DNA of 64,000 bases from Paramecium octaurelia (Eukaryota; Ciliophora; Oligohymenophorea; Peniculida; Parameciidae), in the NCBI GenBank assembly GCA_905182995.1, contig CAJJDP010000095.1, positions 124,001-188,000 on the forward strand, read 5' to 3'. Positions 38,638 to 51,109 of the stretch are shown here, piece by piece. The notes under the pieces are model-generated. The model was not told the DNA's origin, did not search any database, and saw only the letters and a list, made by a program, of their open reading frames with translations. Within the stretch, counting starts at the first letter, position 1, and every line of letters begins with the position of its first letter. A program made the translations under genes and the position numbers.

Positions 38638-40045
38638 TAATCATATTTTTAGTATTCTCTTCCTTCCCTTCCCTTTGAATATTGAACATTTAAGTTCTAT
38701 TTTAGGCTTCTTCTCAATGGCTCTTTATTCATTTGATAGGCTGTTTTCAACTCCTTATCATAAGCCTAATTGAAATCTACTTTAGTCTTAATTAATCTCT
38801 TTGCTTACTCTTCAAGAATCTTCATTTCTTTTAAATTAACTGATTTTATTCCTCCTTAAACAATCAACTTTTCGTTTTGTATTTTTATTTCTCTTTCCAA
38901 TCCTGAATTAATGTATCTAAAGAATTACCATCTTATTGAGATTTCCAAGCTTTCATTTAGATCATAGCTTTATTGGCATTCATATACTATTATGTGAGTT
39001 TAGTTTTTCTTACTTCAGCTGCAATTCTCTATTTTTCTGCGCTTTTAATTTATTTCTTTTAACTGATCTATTTAGGCTTCAATTAATTGTTCTTCTTTAA
39101 TCTTCTTCTTTCCATTCTTTTAATTCTCCAGAATCTCAAAGATTAACTTCTAAATTCTTAACTTCTAAATTCTTATATTCTTTCTTTTTCAATTTCCTAC
39201 TTCTTGTTTTGTAGCATTTCTTTTCTTAAAATTGCAGTTTTTCAATTTAATTCCAGCTGCTTCCAATTCAGTTTTTACTGGCCTAGAAATACTTCATAAT
39301 AAATTACAATTCTTATTGGTATGTCATCAACCTCTTTTTGACTGTTTCATAATTGGATGGTCTCTGATCTATTTTATATTCAAATTATTTGGCTTTTTAT
39401 AAGTACGTTAAACTTGCTTCTTCGATTTTTCTAGGCTTTTTTTATTCTCCTCCTCAACCTATGATAGGGATCTTTTGTTTAAATAGGTTGGAACAGGTTA
39501 ACCTTTGTATTATTCAGGTTTGGAGGAGGAGGGGGTTCAGGTTTCTTTTGGTTTCACTCAATTTAATGGTATTGTTGTTGTTGGTTATTTTTATAGCTGG
39601 TTGAGGTCTTTCATTCTCGTCCACCAATTCACTTTACCTGCTTGTTGCTCTTGAACATAAAGAACTTAATAAATCTTTCATCATGGGAAAGTGTTATTCA
39701 AGGATTCCAATAACAGTATCTTAAATATATTGAGGATCATATATTTCAATCCAAAGAGGTTTAATGTGTGTTTGAATTTTCTCAATATCAAATAGGAATT
39801 GAATTAGCATATTCATTTTCCCATGATCTTTTTCGTTTCCCATTTTCTAAAATACGTTGTATATTAATTCATCCAATCTAAAAATGATTAGGTATGAAAA
39901 ATATTTAATAAAGTGTTCAATCCTTTCTATTCATAGGCTTGACAAGGTAGTAAAAATTGTTCTTGTTAGAATTTTAAGGAATTCCTCATCTCTTTACACT
40001 CCTGAGAATACCTGAAACTTAAATCAAATGTTTTACTTGTTTCAG
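38638..40045 (-). pseudogene. Decayed coiled-coil gene, family not recognised
   Basis: Protein-like sequence runs along the minus strand, but the reading frame changes repeatedly with no splice-competent intron between. Upstream part: DEEFLKILTRTIFTTLSSLQ, a TGA, then FRLDELIYNVFQKMGNEKD and LFDIEKIQTHIKPLWIEIYD (single frame to about 39600). Next come competing frames around 39500-39560 (PEPPPPPNLNNTK and KPEQYKGQPVPTYLNKR). Then KIEEASLTYLQKAKQFEY with YETVKKRLMTYQQELQFIM, ELEAAGIKLKN, EIEKERIQEF, AAEVRKTKLTQQYMNANKAM and LIKTKVDFNQAYDKELKTAY up to a TGA at 38638-38640. A 14-bp unit is duplicated near 39148-39178. No intact homologue is in the window. Confidence 0.6.
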
Positions 40046-40351
40046 AAACATTATTTCAGTATCAAATAGTTTTTACAGTTTTCTTATATGTATTATTTAA
40101 AGTGACAATCAGGTGTTAATATCACTGGATTATATGATTTTATAAGATCAATAGCTTGTAGCTATTAGTTAATAATATTTCAGAATATTCTCTTTCATCC
40201 CATATATGCATAACCTTTTTCAGTTTTGTAGGAAAATGAATTAAGAATCTTTTAAAAATTAGTAATAATGAATATTATTGCAATTCTTTCTCATAGAATA
40301 TTTATAAATTTTTTGAAGTATTTCTAAAATAGCACTTCAATATTAAAATTA
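40046..40351. other. Intergenic gap, nothing recognised
   Basis: About 306 AT-rich bases separate the decayed minus-strand gene from the next plus-strand start. All frames are interrupted by TGA and no RNA-like or repeated structure was seen. Confidence 0.4.
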
Positions 40352-40872
40352 ATGAGTGAAGAAGTCTGTTATACAGAAATCAAAAACAAGAGCAGCAGTA
40401 AGCATTTCCCTTTGATTGATCTTACAGAAATCAAACCTTAAGTCAATTTCCTTGAGAGTTTATGTAAATCTATCCTTCTTATTTAATAGTACAGAAAAAG
40501 TATCAGCTCAATAAAAAAATATAGTAGTATACATTGGGTAAGGTATATCTTGAGTCTCAGAATTAAAGAGTGATATTCAGAGTTTTTCAGGATTCTGATT
40601 TGAACATCTCTTCAATTTTTTAGAAGAAGCTTAACAGAACAACTGTGGACGATGATGTTATGACTACCAGCTCTTAAATTGCTAATGCTAATAGATAAAA
40701 TAGGAAGGACATCATTTTTAGAATTTTTGAAGTAGAGAAACCTCAACGTCCTAAATAGATTCCCTTAGAAGAAATGGAACTTTCGCTCTTTGGGGTTACT
40801 TAAGAAAACAATGTATTCTTTACTCAACAACTCAAAGTACCCAATGAGAGTAAATAGTTCCTATCATAATGA
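40352..40872 (+). CDS. Hypothetical protein (165 aa)
   Basis: One 23-nt intron ending CAG (gtaag...tctcag, about 40529-40551) gives exactly 166 codons. The N-terminus MSEEVCYTEIKNKSSSKHF is polar; the remainder is mixed (RVIFRVFQDSDLNISSIFQ, FRIFEVEKPQRPKQIPLEEM, LSLFGVTQENNVFF). No domain is recognised. The next gene starts 36 bp after the TGA in the same frame, so the two could be one gene with a stop, but the second has its own good ATG. Confidence 0.5.
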
Positions 40873-40908
40873 ATTGTATAATAATTATAAAAAATACTAA
40901 ATTATTGA

Positions 40909-41945
40909 ATGAGTAAATTCTAAGACGAGACGGGCTCCCCTCAAAATTAGACCAGGTAATACTACCAATTCTATGTAAAGACAGAGAAAAGCTCTGCAAA
41001 ATCTGATCAATCAACAAAATAAATCAAAAAAAAAACAGCCATTGAGAACTCATATTCTCGTCGAGCAATTAAAACCATAGAATTGCATGGAGAAGTTGAA
41101 GCTATCCAATTTCATAAGTTCAAAAATAGAAAAGGATGGAAAAATAATTAAAAATTCTTTGCTCCAGGATATTGGTAATATTGAGTTAGAAATTCAAAAA
41201 ATGACATACGAGTATAGGACTCCTGTCAATAAAACTTAAATAATAGATTCCAATAATGGCTTATTTAATTAAAAAGCAAGTGCTTCTTAAACAAATAAGA
41301 CGGATGTATCGAAGTCAGATCATAATATTTTATTAATGAATAAAAATTCAATGTCAAACGATAATATATCGAAATTCACTAAAGCAAATTTACTCTCTGA
41401 GGTTTCTTACTTAAAACTAGCAGAATCCATGAGAAATTATTCAAACTAAAAAAAATCTATTGAAGTCAAAATTACTGACAAACCTAAAACTAAACCTTAT
41501 AATATTCTATCAACAAAACACTAATCGGATATAAATATTAAGAGAAAACAAAATAGTGATACTTAGAATTGTATAAAGTAAATTTATTAATTATATATTT
41601 TAGAACTTAAAATCCCTAAGTCAACAGGTTATCTTAAAATATTTGTTCTGAAAGATATAAGACAATTTAGATTAAATCAATCTTAAAGTAGACTTCGTTT
41701 CATACATAGGATTTTAATTTTCTTCAAACTAATTTGCCTGCTGACGTAATTTAAATTATTAAACAAAGGTTTCAAAGCAATAAGATAATGATCAACATAA
41801 AATTTAGGATAACCTTAAGGATGATAATAAATTAGATAAGGCACTTAAAATTTACAATACTTTGAAGCAACTAGTTTATAAAGGTTCTTCATTGTAGTCC
41901 TAGGCGAAAGAATAAAAGGAACCTAAAAATCGATTGGCTTAATGA
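40909..41945 (+). CDS. Hypothetical basic, Asn/Ser/Lys-rich protein (320 aa)
   Basis: Three introns (25 nt ending AAG, 26 nt, and 23 nt ending AAG) bring the frame together exactly to 321 codons. The protein starts MSKFQDETGSPQNQTR, is strongly basic (KALQNLINQQNKSKKKQ), and ends with a helical segment KDDNKLDKALKIYNTLKQLV. It is probably largely disordered, and no family is recognised. The first exon is only about 50 nt. It lies 36 bp downstream of the preceding stop. Confidence 0.55.
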
Positions 41946-42056
41946 ATTTTACCTAAACTTCATAATATTTCAGTTTGAAAAATCTGTATTAAATAATTGT
42001 AAATATTTATAATGATCCTTATATAATAATTTATTTATAATTTATCGTCCTTAATT

Positions 42057-42876
42057 ATGAGCTTTGAACGTTATCATCCCTCTAAGTCAAATTTTGAACC
42101 TGATAACAATCATTGCAATCACAATGGGAGCAATCATGTGCGTTTGAAATATGCTCCCATAAAAATTATTTATAACAAAGTAGGAGATTGCGAGGAGGAA
42201 AGAAAATATCCTGCCTTAAATTTGCGTTTCTAACTAGTTGATGAAATCACAGTAAAATTATTAAATAAATTAGAATCGTTAAGACCCTACTGTAACTATT
42301 CCTCTAAGTTTTCTATAATAATTAATTCAATAAGCCTATTCAAATAAATAATTGAGAACAATCAACAATCCATCGATTCGTATTGAAGAAAATAGGAACG
42401 ACGCAGTGGAAGAGTTAATAAAATAAATTGAAATCTAATAAAAGGGAATTTATCCAATTGATGGTATTATAATATTATTATATTTTATAACAGAGGAAAA
42501 AAAAGTTTAGAACTTACTTTTAGAAAATCATATGAATTTTATGCTTGAGAATGATGAAGCAAAAGAAATGATTGATAATTTCTTTTAAGATAACTTAAAC
42601 TTAAAACCACATTTTTGGACTTGGCTAAAATAATTAGAAATTAAAACCATTCAAGACATGTATATTCTTTGTCACTTTGATCCAAAGGGTTAATAATGTC
42701 AGGATATGTTCAAATTTTTATTCTAAAAACTCTCTCTAGAATTTTATTCAAAACATGCTTACGCTTAAATATTGCGAAGTGATCTATCAGAGAAATTAAA
42801 ATATTTATCCTAAATTGGAGAAATTTTTAATAAAATTGCTAAGCCATAAGAGTTTTATTATTTTAAATCAAGATGA
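42057..42876 (+). CDS. Hypothetical protein (about 255-265 aa)
   Basis: A 22-nt intron (gtaaa...attag) is required and a 30-nt in-phase intron ending CAG is optional. The N-terminus (MSFERYHPSKSNFEPDN) is His/Asn-rich; the middle has IPLSFLQQLIQQAYSNKQL and IEENRNDAVEELIKQIEI; the C-terminal half is helical with HFWTWLKQLEIKTIQDMY and LSEKLKYLSQIGEIFNKIA. A leucine-rich helical, possibly structural, protein; no family is recognised. Its stop is 51 bp from the convergent RtcA gene. Confidence 0.6.
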
Positions 42877-42927
42877 TATGAAACTGAGCTTAAATTGTTT
42901 TTCTGTATATTAGTTAATAAAATAATA

Positions 42928-44007
42928 TCAAAATACATATCCAATTCCTTAAACAGACAACAGATATTATTCTTTGCTATCAGTTTCTCTTAATTCTATT
43001 TTGCATTCAGGTAAGAATAATCCAATCACATATATAAGAGAATAGGTGTGTAATGATGGTTTTCCAATCAAAATTTCAGATTTTCCTTCTGCTAAGGCCA
43101 TCAATAATATGAGCTAATCTTAGTGATGCTCATCAAAAGAACTTTAATTTTAGAAGTACTATTTTGCCTGGTTAATTACCTGATGAACAGTTTCGTCTAT
43201 ACTTTTATCCTGGTCATTAATAACAGTAAAATCATAGGAATTTTTAGAGGAATGACAGAGTAGAGATACTCCATAACATTTTTTGAATTTCTTTGAATTA
43301 ACAACCTTGACATTGCTTTTAATAGGCAAAACATTATTTTCAGAGTGCTCCTTTAAATTATTGACAATCTAATTATCAAATTGCATGATTGCGGAAACAG
43401 AAGGAATAAGATAAGTGCATGTTAATTAATTAATCTTTGAATACTGGGTGTTCACGTAATTTTTGAGTTTTTAATTGATTGGTTAAATGAGAGCCCTCAC
43501 TTCACCTCCGCCTTAAGGGTAATACCCATCTTTAATAACCTCTAAATTTATTTGAATTCCCATTTCTTAAATAAGTTTTAAAAAAATATTAGTCCAAGCA
43601 AACACAGTTGGACTATGATTTAAGTATGTACCTCCTTAGATTGATAATTGAATTGGTTTCTATGTATTGAGGGATATTGGTAATAGGGATTGCAATATTA
43701 ATGTAATACTTTGGGCTGTGGTTGCTTTACAAAAAAGGTTTTGGGGTACAAATTTCTCTAAGGGTTTAAATGTCATTTATTTTGACCCTAATTCAACACC
43801 CTGAAGTTCTGATTTAACAAAGCTGGAAATCAATTGAATTTGACTTAAGAGCTAATTGTTAATCCCTGGATTAGGTCGATTTGATCTTATATTTATTATT
43901 TGAAATTCCTTTTAGAAGATGACAGATAAGGCTAAAGCTGATCTTAGCATCTATCCTCCACCTTCATATTGTGATCCATCTATGGTTGTAATATTATTTT
44001 AAATCAT
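42928..44007 (-). CDS. RTCA: RNA 3'-terminal phosphate cyclase (359 aa)
   Basis: It converts RNA 3'-phosphate ends to 2',3'-cyclic phosphates through a histidine-AMP intermediate and acts in RNA repair and processing. Motifs: DGSQYEGGGQMLRSALALS at the N-terminus, RSNRPNPGINNQ, QGVELGSKQMTF, the GGTYLNHSPTV block, and DGYYPQGGGEV; the C-terminal region has SFDEHHQDQLILLMALAEG, where a conserved His near the end is the adenylation nucleophile. The gene is intronless (360 codons with stop) and has the standard length of the family (about 340-365). The family also includes the Rcl1 rRNA-processing branch; the conserved GGGEV and the D-x-x-L-I-L-L-M end favour the RtcA branch. Confidence 0.92.
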
Positions 44008-44135
44008 TTGTAATAATTCTTCAATAAATTAAATTTATGATTAAAAAATTATAAGATTTTTCTTATTTAATATGTAATAATAACTCAGTATGTAAATGTA
44101 ATCTTTTGGAAATCATTTTATATATATATTTAACA

Positions 44136-44779
44136 ATGGACTCTAAATTTGATGGTAGTTAAGCCAAAAAAAAATATTCCGTAATAACACCTGCTGTTAG
44201 GATAGCATTTATACAAAGAGTTTAATCAAAATAGTCCACTATCAAGTAAGCAGCTCAAGAATTCGGAATTAAGTTTAGCACATCTAAAGCTATTTTACAA
44301 ACCTACAAGAGGGAAGGAAGAGTTGGTAAGAAAAAGACTAGGTCTCGACGTAGTACTTTTAAAGTTGATTCCAAAAAGGAGGGGAAGTTCTAACAACGAA
44401 AAAGTGACCCCGTAGACCATCCATCTCCATAACATCCTTTACCTACCAATCAAACACAGATGATCCTCCCATAGGAACAAGCTTAATAATTTCAAATATT
44501 TTAATTAGGTCCATAAATGAACCCATACATACCTCTACAATAGTAAAAATTTAAATCAAATACATTAGAAACTTATACTTATAGTAAAATCTTTTACAAA
44601 TTCCAAATCCGTAACTGATGTATTATTATTGGTAACTTAATAGCCTGAGATAACAGGCTCTATCATAATAATACGGAAAGATACTGGATTCTAGATTATT
44701 GATAACCCCTATTCAATCTAGTAAATGGTTAGATGCAAAATTTAATGATATTGGAACAACTTTGAAGGACTTTAATTGA
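44136..44779 (+). CDS. Helix-turn-helix DNA-binding-like protein with Gln-rich tail (205 aa)
   Basis: Residues 18-70 form a basic helix-turn-helix: ITPAVRIAFIQRVQSKQ, TIKQAAQEFGIKFSTSKAIL, then QTYKREGRVGKKKTRSRR. The pattern (helix, turn, recognition helix, basic arm) resembles the Psq/CENP-B/transposase-derived HTH class that ciliates use widely. The C-terminal part is Pro/Gln-rich with many Q encoded by TAA/TAG. One 26-nt intron (gtaaaa...attag) is needed. It may be a transcription factor; a transposon origin of the fold is possible, but no transposase catalytic domain is present. Confidence 0.65.
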
Positions 44780-45484
44780 ATTATGAAAATTATGTATTAT
44801 CAATTAACACTTATTATTCAATTCTAATTTTTGCTTTTATTTAATTCATTAATAATTTATTTTAGATTGAGAAGTGATTCATAAAAATTTCTGAATCCTT
44901 AGGAATTGTGACCTAAATTACAGTTGCTGTAAACAGTTTTCATGATTTTATGATGGTTGAAAGCGAGTATTTCTTTAAGAAATTACAGGTTAAGATCGAA
45001 AACAAGGAAACAACGTAACAACAAATTTTAAAAGAAAAATTTTTAATTTATGAACTTTTTAATATATGATATTATCCATTTTGTATTTAATTAGAAGTAA
45101 TATATTAATGAGTGATCAAATGTGAGAAAAATTGTTGGCAAATTAGGCCACTTAAGAAAAAGAGATTTCTATAGAATACAGAGAATAATTCATAATTAAA
45201 TCCATAGAAGTTTAAGGCTCTTTACTCTAAATGGTTTCTCTATGAAGATAAAGGTCATTTAGATATTTAAATTTTTCTTTACTCTTGAATTATTTTTAAC
45301 CACTTTTATTTTTATTATAATAATTAATAATATCAGAATTAAGAAGCTATGGTTTTATTGTTTAAATTAACTTCTTAGATGGTGTATAATTTCAAAATAT
45401 CAACCATTGACCTTTTGCTCTAAATGAGGCTCGTTTTTTGTTTTAAATAATTATTATTAAATTAGTGTCGTTATTTAATTAAAT
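44780..45484. other. 705 bp interval with only weak small ORFs
   Basis: Two short candidates lie here (44783-45069 and 45108-45245); neither is secure. The rest is AT-rich with no other frame, repeat or RNA-like structure recognised. Confidence 0.4.
44783..45069 (+). CDS. Possible small coiled-coil protein (about 85 aa)
   Basis: The downstream part reads convincingly: VTQITVAVNSFHDFM, ESEYFFKKLQVKIENKE and TTQQQILKEKFLIYELFNI then TGA. The spacing vaguely recalls small trimeric coiled coils such as BRK1/HSPC300, but the match is too weak to name. The upstream frame is linked by an atypical 29-nt intron starting GTG. The resulting N-terminus (MKIMYYQLTLIIQFQFLLL) is hydrophobic and may be untranslated leader instead. 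Confidence 0.3.
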
Positions 45485-46723
<1,239 letters not shown>

Positions 46724-46782
46724 TATAAGTAATTGTCAATCAACTCTAAGTTTGATATTATACTTGCGAAGTTGTGAAGAAT

Positions 46783-48502
46783 TCATTTTTATGGAGAATC
46801 TATTTATAATAAATGAGTATTTACTTCATAATACTTTTGTTTAATATTTCTCCTCAAATCAGGCAGAGTTGATTTAAAAAAGTAGATATTTTTTTATCTT
46901 TGTTGTCTTTCTCTAAGAGAATGAAGTTTTTCATTAAACTTCTCGTCTTATTGTTTATTGTTGGATACTTTTATTGGTTGAGGCGGAAAATTAATTTCTG
47001 GCTTATATGAGAATTAGGAATCAATTTCTTGTATTTTTTCCAATTCTTTTTTTAAATTAGCATCATAAAATTATTATTTCTTTTTCAAGAAATTCTCCTA
47101 TTCACTTAAGAAATGGTCAAATTATTCTGCAGTACTATTGTATTCTTTGATATGCATTAATTATACTTTTTTTAAATTCTAATTCCTTTTAAAATGATTT
47201 CTCTTTCTCATCAATCTTTTATTTTAATTTAGCATTCTTTAATTTTATTTCGTATTCATATCTGAGGTGAATAGGCATAGTTGTGTAATCAGATTTGCTT
47301 CTGATTTCTCTATTCAAAGTGCCTGTAGTGTCTGATTGTACTTCATTACTAAACTTACACTAGATTGTCTTATCATTAATATTATCTGGTTAATCCTCTA
47401 TTTCCTCGTCAACTTCAATCATAATTTTGACTCCTCTCTTTAATTTGTCTAGTTTTTGCAGAGGCGGGTAATCGCTAGATCTCTATGTGAATTAATCTTT
47501 AAATTTGATAAAGTTATTTAGTTCTTGATGATGTTTCATCCCTGATTCAAAAATTTTAAGAGTTTCTTTTGACAATTTAGGTTTTTCCCAAATATTTTTC
47601 TCTTATTCATGTTAATATTTTTATTGCTTCTCTTTAATTTCACATTACCTTCTTTTTCCCCATTTGAGTAATCTGTCAATCGCTTCTTTTTATTCAGTTT
47701 CTGATTATTTTTGTTTCTTTTCAATAGTAAAGTGGGACACAGTACTAATTAAATCCTTTTAATTATAGTGATATTTCTATAGCGGAGATGTACTAGAAGT
47801 AAGACTTTTGAATTTCTAAAATACTATAGATTATTATTTATTTACATTATGATGAAGAATTCTTTGTGTAAGGGGATGTTGATGTCTATGTTGGACATTT
47901 TTTATGTAATGGGACTTAAATATAATCAGTTGTTACTCTAACTTGTTTTTGTTTCATCTGATTCTTCTTTGATGATATCATTATTCAAAGGATTGGATTT
48001 CTTTTGCTTGAAGTACGATTGCTAAGAATACTTCCTTAAATTCATAAAATGTAATAAAATTTATTTTTTATAAATTTAGCTACTAAGTTTGGTTTCAAGC
48101 ATGATTGTTTGAATATAATTAAGTGAAACATTTAAAAGAGATTTAATTTGGTATAATTCTGTCATAAACTACTGGTATTCAAAATCATTTCTATTTATTT
48201 TTTACGTTTTCTCCATCTTCTCTAAATATACATTCCATAACCTCGGCCAACCCATCAAAATTAAAATTCAATTTAATTAGTGCATTAGGAAATAATGCAA
48301 AAGCTTATCCTTTCGCAATCAAGTATTGTTTTCCAAATTAATAAAATTGATACAAAATGTGAAATTCTTATTCTGGATTTTTAAATTCTTCCATTTCATC
48401 TTATAGTATCAGCTCCTATAATAAATCTCTTGCATTAGGTTAATCATCGACAAACTCACCGTCGAGACCTAGAGATTTAAGAAAGACATCAACATCTTCC
48501 AT
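46783..48502 (-). CDS. Coiled-coil protein (536 aa), function unknown
   Basis: The start MEDVDVFLKSLGLDGEFVDD begins an acidic N-terminal helical domain (LLQELILQDEMEEF, FHILYQFYQFGKQYL, LIKLNFNFDGLAEVMECIF) about 110 residues long. A 34-nt intron, a Ser/Thr-rich linker and a long charged coiled coil (EAIDRLLKWGKRRQCE, YEYEIKLKNAKLKQKIDEKE) follow, ending SLRERQQRQKNIYFF. Four introns (34, 22, 22 and 31 nt) give exactly 537 codons. The globular head plus coil layout suggests an axonemal or basal-body component; I recognise no family. Confidence 0.65.
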
Positions 48503-48680
48503 ATTTTTAAATTACAAATGAAATTTGGAGTGTTTAAAAAGAAGAGGGAGAGTGAATTACTATATATATGTTGAGAGTATTTTATTTTATTACATTTTCT
48601 TTTATTATGCTGCCTATATTAGAAAGAGTCCTAAATTAAATACTTTTTTTGAAAGAGATGAATTAAATTTAGCCTTCAAT

Positions 48681-49592
48681 TCAATCAAGAAACCTTCTAA
48701 CAAATACTTAATAAAAATTTAATTCTTTTTCATCATTTTTTTCAATCCATTTTTTATACCTACATTAAATTCTATTTGAACTTCAAGGTCCTCTCCCAAT
48801 TAATCCAGAAAAGGAGTGTATTAGGTTTCAATAAAATCTTAAACTAAAGGATGTTTAACTGTAAATTAAAGAATTACCTGCAATAATAATTATTTAAATA
48901 ACATGGTCAGTATTAGTAGAAATCTCTAATTCACACTTAGAAAGAAATTCTAAGACTTATACCGACCCATCCGTCTTTGCTTTTTATAATTTCTAAATGA
49001 AGTTATTGTATAATTATTAAAATTTCTCTTTTGCTACTTCGGGTTAAAGAGTACGTATAATCATTATTAGATTAAAAAAATTACTTTAACTTAACTGGAT
49101 TCCCTTCACTAATTTGTTTTCATTATTTAAAGCCTCAGCAATACCTCTACCTTTATACAAAATTTGACTATCCATTCTTAAGTGACAAGGTTGATCACCA
49201 TAGTTTATAGCCCAATAGTGATGATCAAAAATTTTATCTTATTTTTCAAAGAAAGAGATTCCAAATTTGTGAATTCTGAATTCACTTTTTTAAGCAAATT
49301 CATTAGTTTCAGTTTCATAAACACTAGTTTTTCTAAATTTCCATTTTTTCCAAATTACCACCAATTCCAAAATTCATCAAATGATATCTGACCATCTTTG
49401 TTTATATCAACTACTGCCATTAACTAAAAAAACGATCAAATAGACATATACTTTATCAATCTCTTCTTAACTGATTTCTTGATTCAATTATTTAGATATT
49501 GCATGAAGCTCTTGCTTATCCACATATCCACTTCCATCTTTATCGAAGCTTTTAAAGACTTAGTGTAATTCCGTTTTGCTTTACCCAATCAT
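48681..49592 (-). CDS. EF-hand calcium-binding protein, frame interrupted near the 3' end
   Basis: Residues 1-70 hold two canonical EF-hands: FKSFDKDGSGYVDKQELH and VVDINKDGQISFDEFW, separated by a 28-nt intron. A unique region follows: FGISFFEKQDKIFDHHYWAI, YGDQPCHLRMDSQILYKGRG, KEKFQQLYNNFIQKLQ, VLEFLSKCELEIST and HPLVQDFIETQYTPFLDQL. The last block switches from EVQIEFNVGI to KKWIEKNDEKELNFYQ across a 6-A run at about 48744-48749. One extra A would keep the frame and give a 276-residue protein ending at 48681. The 35-nt intron after EFWNWW is less certain. Likely a Ca2+ sensor; the downstream domain is unrecognised. Confidence 0.62.
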
Positions 49593-49659
49593 AAGAAATC
49601 AAAAATTTTATTTATAAATCATTAATGCAATGTATCATTAAAACCACACTCTAATGTAG

Positions 49660-50868
49660 TCACCCAATTGAAGGAATTTAGACCACTATCCCTTTAGAAT
49701 TATGAAATATTCTAACTCGGTCTCTCCTATAATCCATAGTTACAATAGAACCTTCTGGTAGTACTTGGATCTACAAATTTGGTCCATCCTTTTTTATTAT
49801 TTAAATTGCCTATTGAACGGTTTTTCCGACACATTCAGGCCATGAAGTTTTTTCATTATTACCAATCTAGTTGTAATTTAATTTGCTTATTTTAATGCTT
49901 GGCAACTCCATATCTTTGAATCCTAACTTCAGACTGGTTTCATATATTTCTTATCCCTAATTAAAACGAACGACATCTTCATTAAGTTTTCCTACCTTGT
50001 TAAAATTATATAATTCTCCATCTTTGATTTAATCATATGGTCTAAGAGCTGCATATAAATATGTTTAACTGGCCTCATTTGGAGTTAGAATAAATGGAGC
50101 CATGATGAATTTCATCACAATCACAAGAGATCTTAAAATAACTTAGTTTTTTAAACTCTTCTCAAAGATTTCTGTATTTACAGCTCCTGGTGCCACCAGT
50201 AATACTTTGATATCCTTATCTTGTTCCTTTAATAATTATTGTAGATATAAAGAAGAAGAGACCTTGAAATATTAACTGATAGCATATCTATAATCTAAGT
50301 CTCCTTTAAATGCTTTGAGTATGTCTATCTACTCTCCAATCCAAGTGTACATATGACTAACTATATTGATTACTCTTCCTCTCTCGTTAAAATAATCAAT
50401 AAGCTAATGTGTCAATAAGACCCAACCAATTTAATTGACTTTTACTATTTTTTCAATTCCACTTACATACGCTTAATCAAAATCAGCAATTCCTGCATTA
50501 TTAATAAGAATATTCAAATATTTAAACTTCTTTTTAAATGACTCAACAAAAGAGATTATACTGTCTGTTTATTCTAAGTCTACGTAAATGAAGTGTAATT
50601 TATTGTTATTTGTTTCTTAGACTAATTCTTGAATAATGTTTTCAGTTACTTCCTTATCTCTACATGCAAAAATCACTGTAGCGTTCAATTTTGCAAATTC
50701 TCTTGCTGCTTCCATTCCTATTCCAGAGGATGCTCCTGTAATTACAACAATCTAATCTTCAATGTTTTCGTATGTTCTTTATTCTCCAACCATCAGAGAG
50801 TGGATTATTCTACCATATATGAGGTATAAAATTATTCCAAATAATAAAATAAATTTCTTACACTTCAT
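49660..50868 (-). CDS. Short-chain dehydrogenase fused to a potato-inhibitor-I (CI-2) domain (402 aa)
   Basis: Intronless, 403 codons. An N-terminal membrane anchor (FILLFGIILYLIYGRIIHSL) is followed by a Rossmann SDR domain: VITGASSGIGMEAAREFA, VIFACRD, FIYVDLEQTDSI, ILINNAGIADFD, INIVSHMYTW and LLVAPGAVNTEIF. It resembles the retinol-dehydrogenase/WWOX group. The active-site Y-x-x-x-K reads YAISQ, with Gln (TAA) for the catalytic Lys. The last 65 residues match plant and leech inhibitor I proteins: SWPECVGKTVQQAIQIIKKD, NLQIQVLPEGSIVTMDYRRD and RVRIFHNSKGIVVQIPSIG. The binding loop is GSIVTMDYR, so P1 would be Met. The two halves are joined in one frame with a roughly 40-residue linker. Confidence 0.9.
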
Positions 50869-51109
50869 TCTGAAAATAAATAAAATATTGAATTTTACAC
50901 ATACTTCAATAATTTCTCTTTCCTACTTAATATTTTTATTTTTTATTATTGAACAAAAAAAAATAATAAGTTTTTTATATATAAATTGAGCCATTTATTA
51001 TTTAAAAACTCATACATTACATGAGATTTTATACTTAATTATATCTATAAATGATTTTTGATAATCCAAGTTCATAAAAGGTTGTAATAATATTTTATTT
51101 AAATAATTT

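Noticed and set aside
39389-39604. Plus-strand hydrophobic ORF
   Set aside because: Antisense of the Pro/Lys-rich part of the decayed minus-strand gene.
40352-41945. One gene spanning both hypothetical ORFs
   Set aside because: A TGA and 36 bp separate them and the second has its own ATG; kept separate, although they share frame.
44783-45069. Naming the small ORF as the SCAR/WAVE subunit BRK1
   Set aside because: Only a loose spacing resemblance; key residues do not match well enough.
48525-48722. Plus-strand 65-codon ORF
   Set aside because: Antisense of the EF-hand gene tail and its AT-rich downstream region; no independent support.
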